Origin: Gordonia soli NBRC 108243
GTDB taxonomy: Bacteria > Actinomycetota > Actinomycetes > Mycobacteriales > Mycobacteriaceae
Assembly (NCBI RefSeq): GCF_000334455.1
Contig: NZ_BANX01000028.1
Coordinates: forward strand, 1 to 64,000
DNA: 64,000 nt
Direction: 5' to 3'
A model generated the notes under the pieces. It made no database searches and was not told the DNA's origin. It saw only the letters and a list, made by a program, of their open reading frames with translations. The position numbers and the translations under genes were made by a program. Numbering within the stretch: the stretch's first letter is position 1; every line of letters begins with the position of its first letter. This document shows, in pieces, positions 36,516-48,100 of the stretch.

Positions 36516-39500
36516 TCAGGTGAGTTCGATGATGAGGTCTCCGGCTTCGACTTGTGCGGTGGTGGTGATGGCGATGCGGGAGATGGTGCCGGCTTTGGGG
36601 CTGGTGATGGCGGCTTCCATCTTCATGGCTTCGATACCGGCGACGCGTGCGCCGGGTTCGATCTCGTCGCCGACCTCAACGGCGACGGTGACCACCCCGG
36701 CGAAGGGTGCGGCTACGTGGTGGTCGTTGTCGGGGTCGGCTTTCTCGGCGGCGGGCACCTCGACACCGACGGCCCGGTCGCGGACCTGTACGGGGCGTAG
36801 TTGGCCGTTGAGGATGCACATGACGGTGCGTAGTCCGCGGTCGTCGGGTTCGCTGATCGCTTCGAGGCCGATGAGTAGTTCGACGCCGGGTTCGAGTGCG
36901 ACGCGGTGTTCTTCGCCGTAGCGCAGGCCGTAGAAGAACTGGTTCGCCGACAATCGGGAGGTGTCGCCGTAGGTGACCTGATGCTCCTCGAAATCGGTGG
37001 TCGGGCCGGGGAACAGCAGCCGGTTGAGGGTGTCGCGACGGGTCTGGCCCGGCTGGTCGAGGGCGGCGGAGTCCTCATCGGAGATCGCCACCACCTCCGG
37101 TGCCGGTGACCGCCCCTGCAACGCCTTGGTGCGCAACGGTTCCGGCCAGCCGCCGGCGGGGTCGCCGAGTTCGCCTCGCAGGAACCCGATCACCGAGTCG
37201 GGGATGTCATAGGAGGTGGGGTCGGCGGCGAAATCGGCCGCCGAGATGCCCCGCCCCACGAGCGCGAGAGCCAGGTCGCCGACCACCTTGGACGACGGGG
37301 TGACCTTGATCAGTCGGCCCAGCATCCGGTCCGCGGCCGCGTAGGCTTGTTCGACCTGCTCGAACCGGTCGCCGAGGCCCAGCGCGATGGCCTGCTGCCG
37401 CAGATTCGACAACTGGCCGCCGGGGATCTCGTGGGTGTAGACCCGACCGGTCGGGGCGGGCAGCCCGGACTCGAACGGCGCGTACACCTTCCGCAGCGCC
37501 TCCCAATACGGCTCGAGGTCACACACCGCCGACAGATCGATACCCGTGTCACGGTCGGTGTGCGCGGTCGCGGCCACGATCGCCGACAACGCCGGCTGCG
37601 AGGTGGTTCCCGCCAACGCCGCGCTCGCACCGTCGACCGCATCGGCACCGGCCTCCCACGCGGCGAGGTAGGTCGCGAGCTGGCCGCCGGGGGTGTCGTG
37701 GGTGTGGACGTGGATGGGTAGGTCGAACTCCGACCGCAACGCAGAGACGAGCTTCGTCGCGGCCGGTGCGCGCAGCAGACCGGCCATGTCCTTGATGGCC
37801 AGCACATGCGCGCCCGCATCGACGATCTGCTCGGCCAACCGCAGGTAGTAGTCGAGGGTGTACAGGCTCTCCGACGGATCAGCCAGATCACCGGTGTAGG
37901 ACATGGCGACCTCGGCCACCGCGGTACCGGTGGCCCGGACCGCCTCGATCGCCGGACGCATCGCCTCGATGTTGTTGAGCGCGTCGAAGATCCGGAAGAT
38001 GTCGACACCGGTGGCCGCGGCCTCGTCGACGAACGAGGTGGTGACCTTGCTCGGGTACGGCGTGTAGCCGACAGTGTTCGCGCCACGTAACAGCATCTGC
38101 AGACAGATGTTCGGGATCGCTTCGCGCAACTGCGCCAACCGATCCCACGGGTCCTCCTTGAGGAACCGCAACGCCACGTCGTAGGTCGCCCCACCCCAGC
38201 ACTCCACCGACAACAACTGCGGGGTCAACGCCGACACATAGGGCGCGACCGCGAGCAGACCACTGGTGCGTACCCGCGTGGCCAACAACGACTGATGCGC
38301 ATCCCGGAACGTCGTGTCGGTGAGCCCCAGCTGCGGACGCGCCCGCAGATCCGCGGCGAACCCTTCCGGCCCCAACTCCAGCAGCCGCTGACGTGAACCA
38401 TCGACCGGTGCAGCCAACACCGCCCGATCCACATCCGGCAACTTGTCGCGCGGATACACCGGGGTCGGCCGCTCACCGTGCGGCTTGTTCACCGTCACAT
38501 CAGCCAGGTAGGTCAGGATGCGGGTACCGCGATCGGCAGACGCGCGAGCGGTCAGCAACTGCGGCCGCTCCTCGATGAACGACGTGGTGACCCGACCGGC
38601 CCGGAAATCCGGATCGTCCAGGACCGCCTGCAAGAACGGCACATTCGTGGCGACCCCGCGGATGCGGAACTCGGCGACAGCTCGACGCGCCCGCGCCACC
38701 GCGGTCTCGAAATCACGACCGCGACACGTCAGCTTCACCAGCATCGAGTCGAAGTGCGCCGACACCTCCGCACCCAGGTTCGCGCCACCGTCCAGACGCA
38801 CTCCGGCCCCACCCGGCGTGCGGTACGCGGTGATCCGACCGGTGTCGGGTCGGAACCCGTTCGTCGGGTCCTCGGTAGTGATCCGACACTGCAGCGCCGC
38901 TCCGCGGATAGCCAGGGTGTCCTGCGACAATCCCAGATCCGACAGCGACTCACCCGACGCGATCCGCAACTGCGCCGCCACCAAATCGACATCGGTGATC
39001 TCCTCGGTCACCGTGTGCTCGACCTGGATCCGCGGATTCATCTCGATGAACACATGCTGCCCCCGCTGGTCCAGCAAGAACTCGACGGTACCGGCACACG
39101 AATAACCGATCTGGCGAGCAAAGGCGACCGCATCCGCGCAGATCCGCTCCCGCAACTCCGGCGACAGGTTCGGTGCGGGCGCCAACTCGATGACCTTCTG
39201 ATGCCGGCGCTGCAGGCTGCAATCCCGCTCGAACAGATGGATCACATCACCGTGGGTGTCGGCCAGGATCTGCACCTCGATGTGACGGGGATTGATCACC
39301 GCCTGCTCCAGGAAGACAGTCGGATCACCGAAGGCCGACTCCGCCTCCCGCGAGGCCGCCGTGATCGACTCCGCCAGCTCATCGATCGTCGCGACCCGAC
39401 GCATCCCGCGACCACCGCCGCCGGCCACCGCCTTCACAAACACCGGGAACGTCATATCCCGCGCCGCAGCCAGCAACTCCTCGACATCGGCAGAGGGCGC

Positions 39501-39905
39501 CGACGACGCCAACACCGGTAGCCCGGCCTCACGCGCAGCGGCCACCGCGCGCGCCTTGTTGCCGGTCAGCTCCAACACCTCGGTCGGCGGACCCACGAAA
39601 GTGATCCCCGCCGACGCACACGCGGCTGCCAGATCAGGATTCTCCGACAGGAACCCGTAACCGGGATAGACCGCATCCGCCCCCGACCGACGCGCGGCCC
39701 CCACGATCTCCTCGACCGACAGATACGCCCGCACCGGATGCCCCGGCGACCCGATCTGATACGACTCATCAGCCTTCGTCCGATGCACCGAATTACGGTC
39801 CTCGTACGGGAACACCGCCACCGTGTTGGCACCCAACTCGTAGGAGGCGCGGAACGCGCGGATCGCGATCTCGCCGCGATTGGCAACCAGAACCTTGTCG
39901 AACAC
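36516..39905 (-). CDS. pyc: Pyruvate carboxylase
   Basis: A 1129-residue single-chain enzyme converting pyruvate, bicarbonate and ATP to oxaloacetate. Domains: biotin carboxylase (1-450; FDKVLVANRGEIAIRAFRAS, AVAGGGGRGMRRV, EMNPRIQVEHTVTE), carboxyltransferase (about 530-800; LTDTTFRDAHQSLLATRVRT, HTHDTPGGQLATYLAA), PC tetramerisation region and biotinyl domain with GIEAMKMEAAI, Lys1095. GTG start with AGAGGAAG. The full length and all motifs are present. It replenishes the TCA cycle, fitting the adjacent propionate genes. Confidence 0.97.
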   Translation of the reverse strand: MFDKVLVANRGEIAIRAFRASYELGANTVAVFPYEDRNSVHRTKADESYQIGSPGHPVRAYLSVEEIVGAARRSGADAVYPGYGFLSENPDLAAACASAGITFVGPPTEVLELTGNKARAVAAAREAGLPVLASSAPSADVEELLAAARDMTFPVFVKAVAGGGGRGMRRVATIDELAESITAASREAESAFGDPTVFLEQAVINPRHIEVQILADTHGDVIHLFERDCSLQRRHQKVIELAPAPNLSPELRERICADAVAFARQIGYSCAGTVEFLLDQRGQHVFIEMNPRIQVEHTVTEEITDVDLVAAQLRIASGESLSDLGLSQDTLAIRGAALQCRITTEDPTNGFRPDTGRITAYRTPGGAGVRLDGGANLGAEVSAHFDSMLVKLTCRGRDFETAVARARRAVAEFRIRGVATNVPFLQAVLDDPDFRAGRVTTSFIEERPQLLTARASADRGTRILTYLADVTVNKPHGERPTPVYPRDKLPDVDRAVLAAPVDGSRQRLLELGPEGFAADLRARPQLGLTDTTFRDAHQSLLATRVRTSGLLAVAPYVSALTPQLLSVECWGGATYDVALRFLKEDPWDRLAQLREAIPNICLQMLLRGANTVGYTPYPSKVTTSFVDEAAATGVDIFRIFDALNNIEAMRPAIEAVRATGTAVAEVAMSYTGDLADPSESLYTLDYYLRLAEQIVDAGAHVLAIKDMAGLLRAPAATKLVSALRSEFDLPIHVHTHDTPGGQLATYLAAWEAGADAVDGASAALAGTTSQPALSAIVAATAHTDRDTGIDLSAVCDLEPYWEALRKVYAPFESGLPAPTGRVYTHEIPGGQLSNLRQQAIALGLGDRFEQVEQAYAAADRMLGRLIKVTPSSKVVGDLALALVGRGISAADFAADPTSYDIPDSVIGFLRGELGDPAGGWPEPLRTKALQGRSPAPEVVAISDEDSAALDQPGQTRRDTLNRLLFPGPTTDFEEHQVTYGDTSRLSANQFFYGLRYGEEHRVALEPGVELLIGLEAISEPDDRGLRTVMCILNGQLRPVQVRDRAVGVEVPAAEKADPDNDHHVAAPFAGVVTVAVEVGDEIEPGARVAGIEAMKMEAAITSPKAGTISRIAITTTAQVEAGDLIIELT

Positions 39906-39946
39906 TCGCTGATACTTCCTCTCTCACCCGGGCGAACCCGGGACGA

Positions 39947-41086
39947 TCACGCGCCGACGGCGCGCTGCGGTGTGCCCGAGTACTCACTCAGCGGGCGGAT
40001 CAGGGCATTCGCCGCCGCTTGTTCCATGATGTGTGCGGTCCACCCGGTGATCCGACTCATCACGAAGATCGGCGTGAACGATCCGATGTCGAAATCCATC
40101 AGGTGGTAGGCCGGACCGGTCGGGAAGTCCAGGTTGGGCTTGATCCCGGTGCGGCCCGACATCTCCGCCTCCAGGACATCGTAGATCTCCAACCATCGTC
40201 GGTCGCCCAGATGCTCGGAGACCTTGGTCAGGGCCGCCTTCATCGTCGGCACCCGGGAGTCTCCGTTCTTGTAGACGCGGTGACCGAAGCCCATGATCTT
40301 CTCCTTGCGGGAGAGTTTGCCCTCCAGCCACTCACGCGCGTTCTCTGGACGGTCGATGTCGATCATGTCGTACATGACAGCCTCGTTCGCGCCGCCGTGC
40401 AGCGACCCCTTGAGGGCGCCGATCGCCGCCGTGACGGCGCTGTGCATGTCCGACTGCGTGGACGTCACGACACGAGCGGCGAAGGTCGAGGCGTTGAAGC
40501 TGTGCTCCGCGTACAAGACCATCGACTGCTCGAAGGCTTTCAGGATGACCGGGTCCGGCGCCTCACCGAAGCACATCACGAAGAAGTTCTCGACGTACCC
40601 GAGGTGGCTGTGCGGCGCGATCGGATCGAGTCCGCGCCGTCGACGCAGGTCGGCGGCGACGATCGTCGGCAACACCGCGAAGAGCCGGAGCGACTTGTCG
40701 AGGTTCGCCGACGGGGTCGGGTCGTCCTCGATCGGGTCATCGGCGCCCAGGTAACTGATCGCCGTCCGGACGACGTCCATCGGGTGGCAGTTATCGGGCA
40801 GCTTCGCCAGCAAGCTCAGCAGTGATCGGCTCGCGCGGCGGGATGCGCGTTCGCGCTGCAGAAACGCATCCAGTTCGAGCGGTGTCGGCAGTTCGCCGTG
40901 CCAGAGCAGGTATGCCACCTCCTCGAACGAGCAGTGCGCGGCGAGGTCCTGCACGGGATAGCCGCGATAGATCAGCGAGTTGGTCTCGGGGACGACCTTG
41001 GAGACCGCCGTGGTGTCGACCACCACTCCGGCGAGTCCCTTGTGGATGGTCGTCTGGGTGTCGCCGGTCGGCGTCGCGATGGTCAC
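39947..41086 (-). CDS. prpC: 2-methylcitrate synthase PrpC
   Basis: A 379-residue citrate-synthase-fold enzyme joining propionyl-CoA and oxaloacetate. It starts with KGLAGVVVDTTAVSKVVPET and carries the catalytic regions LYAEHSFNASTFAARV, GSLHGGANEAVM and IMGFGHRVYKNGDSRV. Context (prpD-prpB upstream on the same strand, ATGA coupling) decides for methylcitrate over citrate synthase. Last gene of the prp operon; pyc follows after 41 bp and could be read through. Confidence 0.95.
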   Translation of the reverse strand: MTIATPTGDTQTTIHKGLAGVVVDTTAVSKVVPETNSLIYRGYPVQDLAAHCSFEEVAYLLWHGELPTPLELDAFLQRERASRRASRSLLSLLAKLPDNCHPMDVVRTAISYLGADDPIEDDPTPSANLDKSLRLFAVLPTIVAADLRRRRGLDPIAPHSHLGYVENFFVMCFGEAPDPVILKAFEQSMVLYAEHSFNASTFAARVVTSTQSDMHSAVTAAIGALKGSLHGGANEAVMYDMIDIDRPENAREWLEGKLSRKEKIMGFGHRVYKNGDSRVPTMKAALTKVSEHLGDRRWLEIYDVLEAEMSGRTGIKPNLDFPTGPAYHLMDFDIGSFTPIFVMSRITGWTAHIMEQAAANALIRPLSEYSGTPQRAVGA

Positions 41087-42012
41087 AGCCGTGCCTCCTC
41101 GATGGTGAAGTTGTACAGGTCGGAGTCGAAGGAGTTGTAGTCGGAGTACCGGAGCAGCTCGTAGAGTCGTGACCGATGCTGCATTCCGTCGAGAAGCGCT
41201 GATTGCGTTCCGGCCGAATCGATCTCACGGAGTCCCGCTTCCACGGCCCCCATCGCGATCCGAAGTGTGGTCACGGGGTAGATGACCGCGTTGTAGCCGA
41301 CGTCGGTGAGCTGCCGAGCCGTCAGGAGCTCGGATTTGCCGAATTCGGTCATGTTCGCCAGCAGGGGGACGTCCACGGCGGCGCGAAACGCCTCGAACTC
41401 CCCCAGGTCGCGCAGTGCCTCGGTGAAGACGAGGTCGGCGCCCGCGTCGACATACGCCTTCGCACGGTCGATCGCGGCATCGAGACCTTCGATGGCACGT
41501 GCGTCGGTGCGCGCGCAGATCACGAAGTCCGGGTCGCGCCGCGCCGACACCGCGGCGCCCAAGCGGCGCACCATGTCCCCCACGCCGACAACGTCCTTGC
41601 CGTCGAGATGGCCGCAGCGTTTGGGGTTCACCTGATCCTCGAGGTGACAACCCGCGAGTCCCGCGTCTTCGAGTGTCGCCACGGTGCGGGCAGCGCTCAT
41701 CGGTTCACCGAACCCGGTGTCGGCATCGATGAGGGTGGGCAGGTCGGTGGCCCGGGCGATCTGCTGACCGCGGCCGGCGACCTCGGTGAGCGTCGTCAAC
41801 CCGATGTCGGGCAGCCCGAGGTCTGCGGACAGCACCGCGCCCGAGACGTAGACACCCTCGAATCCGATGTCGGCCACCAGTTTCGCGACCAGCGGCGAGA
41901 ACGCCCCCGGCCAGCGCTGCAGCGTTCCCGACGACAAACCGTCCCGCAGGGCGCGACGCTTGGCCGAGTCACCGACCGACGAGGAGAACAACGACGGATT
42001 CGCGCCGCTCAT
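41083..42012 (-). CDS. prpB: 2-methylisocitrate lyase PrpB
   Basis: A 309-residue PEP mutase/isocitrate-lyase-fold enzyme splitting 2-methylisocitrate to pyruvate and succinate. Landmarks: GVYVSGAVLSADLGLPDIGL, LIDADTGFGEP (metal-binding Asp residues), HLEDQVNPKRCGHLDGK (the KRCGH catalytic Cys loop) and CARTDAR. Its start overlaps the prpD stop by one base and its stop overlaps the prpC start by four, giving tight coupling. Confidence 0.96.
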   Translation of the reverse strand: MSGANPSLFSSSVGDSAKRRALRDGLSSGTLQRWPGAFSPLVAKLVADIGFEGVYVSGAVLSADLGLPDIGLTTLTEVAGRGQQIARATDLPTLIDADTGFGEPMSAARTVATLEDAGLAGCHLEDQVNPKRCGHLDGKDVVGVGDMVRRLGAAVSARRDPDFVICARTDARAIEGLDAAIDRAKAYVDAGADLVFTEALRDLGEFEAFRAAVDVPLLANMTEFGKSELLTARQLTDVGYNAVIYPVTTLRIAMGAVEAGLREIDSAGTQSALLDGMQHRSRLYELLRYSDYNSFDSDLYNFTIEEARL

Positions 42013-43514
42013 CAGAAGATCCCGTCGGGGATGGTGGGCGCCTTGTCCAGCACGGTGTCCGCGACCCGGACGTTGAGTCCGAGCAGCTCGTCACCGCGGA
42101 GCTCGGCGAGACGGGTGGCCACACCGAGGAACCGCTCCTGCTCGGCCGGCTCGACGACGCCCTCGGCGAGCGTGGCGAACTTCGCCTCGTACTGTTCGCG
42201 CCCGAACGGCCGGGCGCCCAGCGGATGCGCGTCGGCGACGGCGAGCTCGTCGGAGATGACCTCCCCGTTGCGCAGTGTGATGACAGCCTTGGCCCCGAAG
42301 GCCTTCTCGCGCGGGTCCTCCGAGTGATACCGCCGGGTCCATTCCGGGTCCTCGACCGTCGAGATCTTGCGCCAGAGGGCGATGGTGTCAGGTCGGTTGG
42401 CACGCTCTGGCGCATAGGAGGCCTCGTGGTGCCACGTGCCGTCCTGGAGAGCGACCGCGAAGATGTACATCACCGAATGGTCGAGTGTCTCGCGGCTGGC
42501 GGACGGATCGAACTTCTGCGGATCGTTCGACCCGGTCCCGATCACCACGTGCGTGTGGTTGGACGTGTGCAGCACGATCGACTCGATCTCGTCGAGGTCG
42601 GTGATCCGCTCGCGCAGCCGACGCGCCAGATCGATCGGCGCCTGACTCTGGTACTCGGCCGAGTGCTCCTTGGTGTAGCTGTCGAGGATGGCGCGCTTGG
42701 CTTCACCGGGGCCCGGCAGCGGGATCTCGTAGGCGCCGTCGGGGCCGTCCAGCAGCCAGGCGATGACGCCGTCCTCCCCTTCCCAGATCGGGGCGGGCGC
42801 ACCCTCGCCGCGCAGGGCCCGATCGACCGCCTCGACGGCGATCTTGCCCGCATGCGCCGGCGCGAACGCCTTCCAACTGGAGATCAGGCCCTTGCGCGAC
42901 TGCCTGGTCGCGGTGGTCAGGTGGAGCGCCTGCCCGACGGCCTGGTAGATCGTCTCCTCGTCGAGGCCGAGCATGGTGCCGATGCCCGCAGCCGCCGACG
43001 GTCCCAGGTGCGCGACGTGGTCGATCTTGTGCTTGTGCAGCGACATCCCGCGCACCAGGTCGATCTGGATCTCGTAGGCGGTTGCGAGGCCGCGGATCAG
43101 ATCCGCGCCGGACACGCCCTTCTGCTGGGCGACCGCGACCAGCGGCGGGATGTTGTCACCGGGGTGTGAGTACTCCGCCGCCAGGAAGGTGTCGTGGAAG
43201 TCGAGTTCGCGTACCGCGACACCGTTGGCCCATGCGGCCCACTCCGGCGAGTAGCGGCCGTCGACGCCGAAGACGGTCGCACCCGGCGTCCCCGGATGCG
43301 CGAGGGCCTGCGTCCGGGCGGTGGTCACCGGTCGTCGGATGACCGACGCCGCACTCACCGATGCGTTGTCGATGATGCGGTTTATCACCATCGCCGCGGT
43401 CTCCGGCGGAACGTCGACGGGATCTACCGCCACCTCGGCGATCTTCTGGGCGAGATGGTCGGACTGCGGGAATTCGTCGGCGCTGCGGCGGGTCCGCACG
43501 GTGTGGGTGATCAT
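42012..43514 (-). CDS. prpD: 2-methylcitrate dehydratase PrpD
   Basis: A 500-residue MmgE/PrpD-family enzyme converting 2-methylcitrate to 2-methyl-cis-aconitate. Typical segments are [40 protein letters not shown] and [20 protein letters not shown], then [20 protein letters not shown]. First gene of prpDBC; the 119-bp gap to the divergent regulator must contain both promoters. Confidence 0.96.
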   Translation of the reverse strand: MITHTVRTRRSADEFPQSDHLAQKIAEVAVDPVDVPPETAAMVINRIIDNASVSAASVIRRPVTTARTQALAHPGTPGATVFGVDGRYSPEWAAWANGVAVRELDFHDTFLAAEYSHPGDNIPPLVAVAQQKGVSGADLIRGLATAYEIQIDLVRGMSLHKHKIDHVAHLGPSAAAGIGTMLGLDEETIYQAVGQALHLTTATRQSRKGLISSWKAFAPAHAGKIAVEAVDRALRGEGAPAPIWEGEDGVIAWLLDGPDGAYEIPLPGPGEAKRAILDSYTKEHSAEYQSQAPIDLARRLRERITDLDEIESIVLHTSNHTHVVIGTGSNDPQKFDPSASRETLDHSVMYIFAVALQDGTWHHEASYAPERANRPDTIALWRKISTVEDPEWTRRYHSEDPREKAFGAKAVITLRNGEVISDELAVADAHPLGARPFGREQYEAKFATLAEGVVEPAEQERFLGVATRLAELRGDELLGLNVRVADTVLDKAPTIPDGIF

Positions 43515-43566
43515 GTTCGCACCGTACGCAGCCGGTAACCCCCAGCGAAAGACGCGGCAGATGCGT

Positions 43567-43578
43567 ATTTTGGCGAAT
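43567..43578. promoter_or_regulatory. Possible PrpR-binding site
   Basis: ATTTTGGCGAAT in the prpD-prpR gap is a nearly symmetrical AT-containing motif in otherwise GC-rich DNA and loosely resembles the TTTGC/GCAAA-type sites described for mycobacterial PrpR. The match is from memory and short, so confidence is low. Confidence 0.3.
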
Positions 43579-43620
43579 CGGTGGCGTCGAATCTGTGAAT
43601 CTTGTGTACGCCCCTGCGCG

Positions 43621-43626
43621 TAGTCT
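43621..43626 (+). promoter_or_regulatory. -10 box of leaderless prpR
   Basis: TAGTCT ends seven bases before the prpR ATG at 43634; no ribosome-binding site is seen. Confidence 0.45.
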
Positions 43627-43633
43627 GACCCGC

Positions 43634-45097
43634 ATGGCCAAGATGTTCGTCGGAGCTCGTCTTCGACGCCTGCGCGACGAGGCGGGACTGTCGCAGGCCG
43701 CGCTGGCCCGGCGGATCGACCTGTCGACGAGCTACGTCAACCAACTCGAGAACGATCAGCGGCCGATCACGGTCCCGGTCCTGATGTCGCTGACCCACGA
43801 GTTCGACCTCGACCCGAACTACTTCGCCGCCGACGGCGACGCCCGACTCGTCGCCGACGTCGCGGACGCGTTGGCCACCCACGCCGAATCAGGGCGAGCC
43901 CGACGCTCCGAGGTCGCCGAACTGGTCTCCCGGATGCCCGACGTCGGGCAGACGCTGGTGTCGCTGCACCGGCGACTCATGGCGGCCACCGCCGAGCTGG
44001 AGACCTACCGGGGCCAGGTCAGCGATCCCGGTACGGCGAACCTGCCGCCGATGCCGTTCGAGGAGGTCCGTGACTTCTTCTACGACCGCAAGAACCACAT
44101 CCCGGAACTCGACGATGCCGCCGAGCAACTCTTCGAACTGCACGGGCTGTCGATCGGCGGACTCGACGTACAGCTCGCGGATCTGCTCCGCGCCGAGTTC
44201 GGCATCTCGGTCACGATCACGTCCGACACCGAACCGGGCGACGGCGGCCCCGGCGAGCCGGGCCGGACCACGATGGCGCACGTACCCAAACGGCGGTACG
44301 ACGAGACCGCCCGGGTGGTCCACCTCGCCCGACGACTGACGGCCGGCCAGCGGGCGTTCCAACTCGCCACCCAGCTGGCGCTGCTCACCCAGGGTGAGCT
44401 CATCGACCGGTTGGTGGCCGCCGACGACGGCCTCGACGAGATGTCGATCCCGTTGGCACGCATCGGATTAGCGAACTACTTCGCCGGGGCGCTGGTACTG
44501 CCGTACGGACCGTTCCTGCGGGCCGCGCAGGCGTCACGGTACGACGTCGAACTGCTCGGGCTGCAGTTCGAGGTGGGGTTCGAGACCGTGTGCCACCGGC
44601 TGTCGACGCTGCAACGCCCCGGCAGTCGCGGGGTGCCGTTCATCTTCGTACGCACCGACCGGGCCGGCAACATCTCGAAGCGACAGTCGGCGACCGCATT
44701 CCACTTCTCCCGGGTGGGCGGCAGCTGTCCGCTGTGGGTGGTGCACGACGCCTTCTCGGCGCCCGGACGCATCCACACGCAGGTGTCGCAGATGCCCGAC
44801 GGCCGATCGTATTTCTGGCTGGCACGCACCACCGACGACGACCGACACGGATTCCTCGGCCCCCGTACCGGATTCGCCGTCGGCCTCGGTTGCGATCTCG
44901 CGCACGCCGACGAACTGGTCTACTCCACCGGCGTCGACTTGCGCGACCCACGCACGGTGGTGCCCATCGGCGCCGGGTGCAAGGTCTGCGACCGGCCGGC
45001 CTGCCCGCAGCGGGCGTTTCCCCAGCTGGGCAGACCGATCCGGGTCGACCCCGGTGTCAGCGACTCGATCCCGTACCGCCCCGAGCCGGTCCGGTGA
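43634..45097 (+). CDS. prpR: PrpR-type XRE-family regulator of the methylcitrate cycle
   Basis: A 487-residue regulator. An N-terminal Cro/C1 helix-turn-helix ([36 protein letters not shown]) is followed by an IrrE/M78-like domain that lacks a zinc-binding HExxH, and a C-terminal short-chain fatty-acyl regulator domain. Cys449, Cys452 and Cys457 ([12 protein letters not shown]) match the cysteine cluster that binds an iron-sulfur centre in M. tuberculosis PrpR. ATG 43634 is the family start. Divergent from prpDBC, which it should activate in response to propionyl-CoA. Confidence 0.93.
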   Translation: MAKMFVGARLRRLRDEAGLSQAALARRIDLSTSYVNQLENDQRPITVPVLMSLTHEFDLDPNYFAADGDARLVADVADALATHAESGRARRSEVAELVSRMPDVGQTLVSLHRRLMAATAELETYRGQVSDPGTANLPPMPFEEVRDFFYDRKNHIPELDDAAEQLFELHGLSIGGLDVQLADLLRAEFGISVTITSDTEPGDGGPGEPGRTTMAHVPKRRYDETARVVHLARRLTAGQRAFQLATQLALLTQGELIDRLVAADDGLDEMSIPLARIGLANYFAGALVLPYGPFLRAAQASRYDVELLGLQFEVGFETVCHRLSTLQRPGSRGVPFIFVRTDRAGNISKRQSATAFHFSRVGGSCPLWVVHDAFSAPGRIHTQVSQMPDGRSYFWLARTTDDDRHGFLGPRTGFAVGLGCDLAHADELVYSTGVDLRDPRTVVPIGAGCKVCDRPACPQRAFPQLGRPIRVDPGVSDSIPYRPEPVR

Positions 45098-45126
45098 CGC
45101 GGACCGACCCGGGCGAGATCACAGGG

Positions 45127-48100
45127 TCAGCTGTCGGCGGCACCGCCGAATCCGGCGATGGCCGCGATGATCCGGGGCCGCAGTTCGTCGGCGCCGATGA
45201 CGGCGTCCACCGAACCGACCTCCACCGCACGTCGGATGCTGTGCACACCGTCGAACTCGGCGGCGACCTCGCTGATCTTCTCCGCGCGCACCGACTGCCG
45301 GACGTCGGCGAGTTCGGCGTTGAGCGCAGGCAGTTCGGCTCCCGCGGCCTCGGCCATCCGCGCCTCGACCGCACGGACCCGTGGATCGGCCGCGACCCGC
45401 GAGGCGACCTCGCCGGCGAAGACCACAGCCGCCGCGGGTGCGCCGCCGAGCACCGACGCGAACGAACCGTCGATGGCCAGCACCGTCATGTTCGGGTTCA
45501 GCGCCTTGGAAAACACCACGAACGCTCCGCCGTGATAGCGCGAGATCACGCAGAACACGATGGGGCCACGGAAGTTCACGATGGCACGACCGATCTCGGC
45601 GCCGTACTCCAACTGGAGCTTGCGCATCGACTCGGGTGACCCGTCGAAGCCGGAGAGGTTGGCCAGCACCACCAGCGGTCGGTTGCCGCTGGCGACGTTG
45701 ATCGCGCGGGCCGCCTTCTTCGACGACTGTGGGAACAGCGTGCCCGCCGTGTACACGTCCGGCCCGTCGGTCGGCTTGTAGCCGCGCCGCTGCACCTCCT
45801 GCGATTCGATGCCCAGCAGGCACACCGGGATTCCTCCGAGGTGCACGTCGGCGACCACCGCGGTCTCCGCGTCGGCCATCCCCGCCCACCGCTCGAGTAC
45901 CTGGTGGTCCTGATCGGCGACGGCGCGCATCACCGTGCGGATGTCGAAGGGCTTCTTGCGGTCCGGGTTGGTCGCGACCGAGAAGATGTCGCCGACCGTG
46001 GTGAAGTCGCTGCCCGCCAGCACATGCGGGAAGTCGCGGACGTCGCGGTCCACCGGGTCCGTGGTGGTGGCGCGACGCGGCCCGGCCTCACCGGGTGCCA
46101 CATAGGTGTGGTCGTAGTGCGACATCAGGACGTCGCGAGCGGCCGCGAGGTTCGGCGCCCAGTACTGGGCCTGGCCGTTGGGGCCCATCACGCGGTCGTA
46201 GCCGCCGATACCGAAGTTGTCCTCCGCCGACACACCACCGGAGAAGTCGAGCGACTGCTTACCGGTGAGCACCATCGCCGAATCCGGCGTCATCACCAGC
46301 ACACCCTTGGTGTGCATCAACATCGTGGCCTCGGCGTTCCAGTACGGCTGCGCACCGACGTTGATACCGGCGACGACGATGTTGATCTCTCCGCCCGCCT
46401 GGGTGAATTCGACGACGCGCTTGAGCGCCTTGGCCACCCAGTCCATGTTCTCGGTGCCGGAGTCCATCGAGATGCGGGCGCCCGAGGACAGGGCGTACCA
46501 CTCGACCGGTACCCCCAGTCGGTCCGCGAGGTCGATGGCGGCGATCACCCGCGCACACTCCGGCTCCGACAATGCGCCGAGGGACTTCGTCGGATCGCCC
46601 AGCAGCAGTACGCGGGTGACCCCCTGGTCGGGATGCTTGGCGGTCGGCGTCGTGACGATGCCCGCGACGATGGCCGCGGAGTTGTTGCCACGAGGCCGGT
46701 CGACGGGCACGAGCTGCCCGGCGTCGTCGAGGTCGTGCTCGGTGAACGCACCCAGCAGATCCACGAGCTCGTAGGGGTAGACGGTGTTGCGGCGCGCGGC
46801 GCGCAGCACCTTCTGGCGGTAGGAGTCGACCGGTTCGATCGGCTCGTCCGTCGGGTCGCCGACGACGACATCGAACCCGCCCGTCGCGGTGACCGAGAAG
46901 CGGACCGTCACCTTCTCGAGCGTGCCGCTGACGCGATCACGACGACGCGCGATGAGCAGCACCTCCTCGATGCCCACTCCACGTGTGGTCGCCCAGATGT
47001 GGTCGGAGATCGTCTGCAGGTCGGCGGGTGCGGTGCCGATCGGGGGCCACACGTACATCACGATGCGGTTGGTGTCCGATGTGCGCTTGCCGTCGGCACG
47101 GGCCTGACGGATCGAGTCGACGCAGGAGGCCAGGGTGGTCTCCGCGGTCGGCAGCGTCATCAGGCGACCGTCGTGCTCGCGCAGTGCGTCGAGGTCACGC
47201 ACCTGGGCGAAGGCGATCAGCCGATCGTCGGCCGGGTTCTCCTTGGCCACACAGCGGAACAGGTAGACCTCTTCGTCGTCCGACGACGGCAGTCGCGTGA
47301 GGTCGAACTTGCGCAGGCGTTCCATCTGCATCCGACGCGCGATGTGCGGGTGCAGGCCGCGGATGAGCCGCTCCTCCACCATCCCCGTCGCCGACGGGCG
47401 GAAGGTGAAGTGGTGGTGCATCCGCGCATTGCCCGAACCGGCGACGGCGAAGGTCAGACGATGCAACTGGTGCGGGCCGGGATTGGCGGTGACGATGTCG
47501 TGCAGGACCCGGGCCATCTCGTCGAAGCTGTCGGGCTGCTGCTCCCAGCTGAGGTAGATGTCGGCGTCCATCGACGAGGTGTCCTTGGCCAGCTCGACCA
47601 GCCCGCCGACCGCTGCCGCGACGTTGTCGAAACTCACCGCGGCCGAGGCCAACTGCACGCCGTCGCGCTCGGCGACGACGAATGTCGTGCCACCGGCCTG
47701 GTGGGTCCGCACGCTCTTGAGTCCGGTGTTCCCGTAGTAGCGGCGGGTGAGGATCTCGAGCATCACCGTGTTGTCGAGATGGCCGCGCTCGATCCGCTGG
47801 CCCAGCAGGCGGACCAGCGGCTCGGTGCTGCGGACCATCGCGGCGATCCGCTCGTCGCGGTCGGACGAGTCCGGCGCGCCGTCGAGATGCCGCAACTGCT
47901 TGCGGACATCGTTGTAGATGCGGGCGCGGTTGCGCCGCAGCAGCGGCTGCCCGTACCAGGCGTAGACCACGGCGCGCGCGAGGTCGGCGATCGCCGGGAA
48001 ACGGACCTGCGTCGCCGCGACGAGCCCGTCGAGTCCGGCTGCGACGTCGTCACGCAGTTCGTCGCGCGGAGTCGGCTCGGCGAGCCACTCCTTGAGCAGC

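Noticed and set aside
35734..36921. A long open frame reading seven-residue repeats across the kinase-pyc gap
   Set aside because: It is a shadow of the kinase and pyc genes; the repeats come from the 21-bp array, whose length is a multiple of three.
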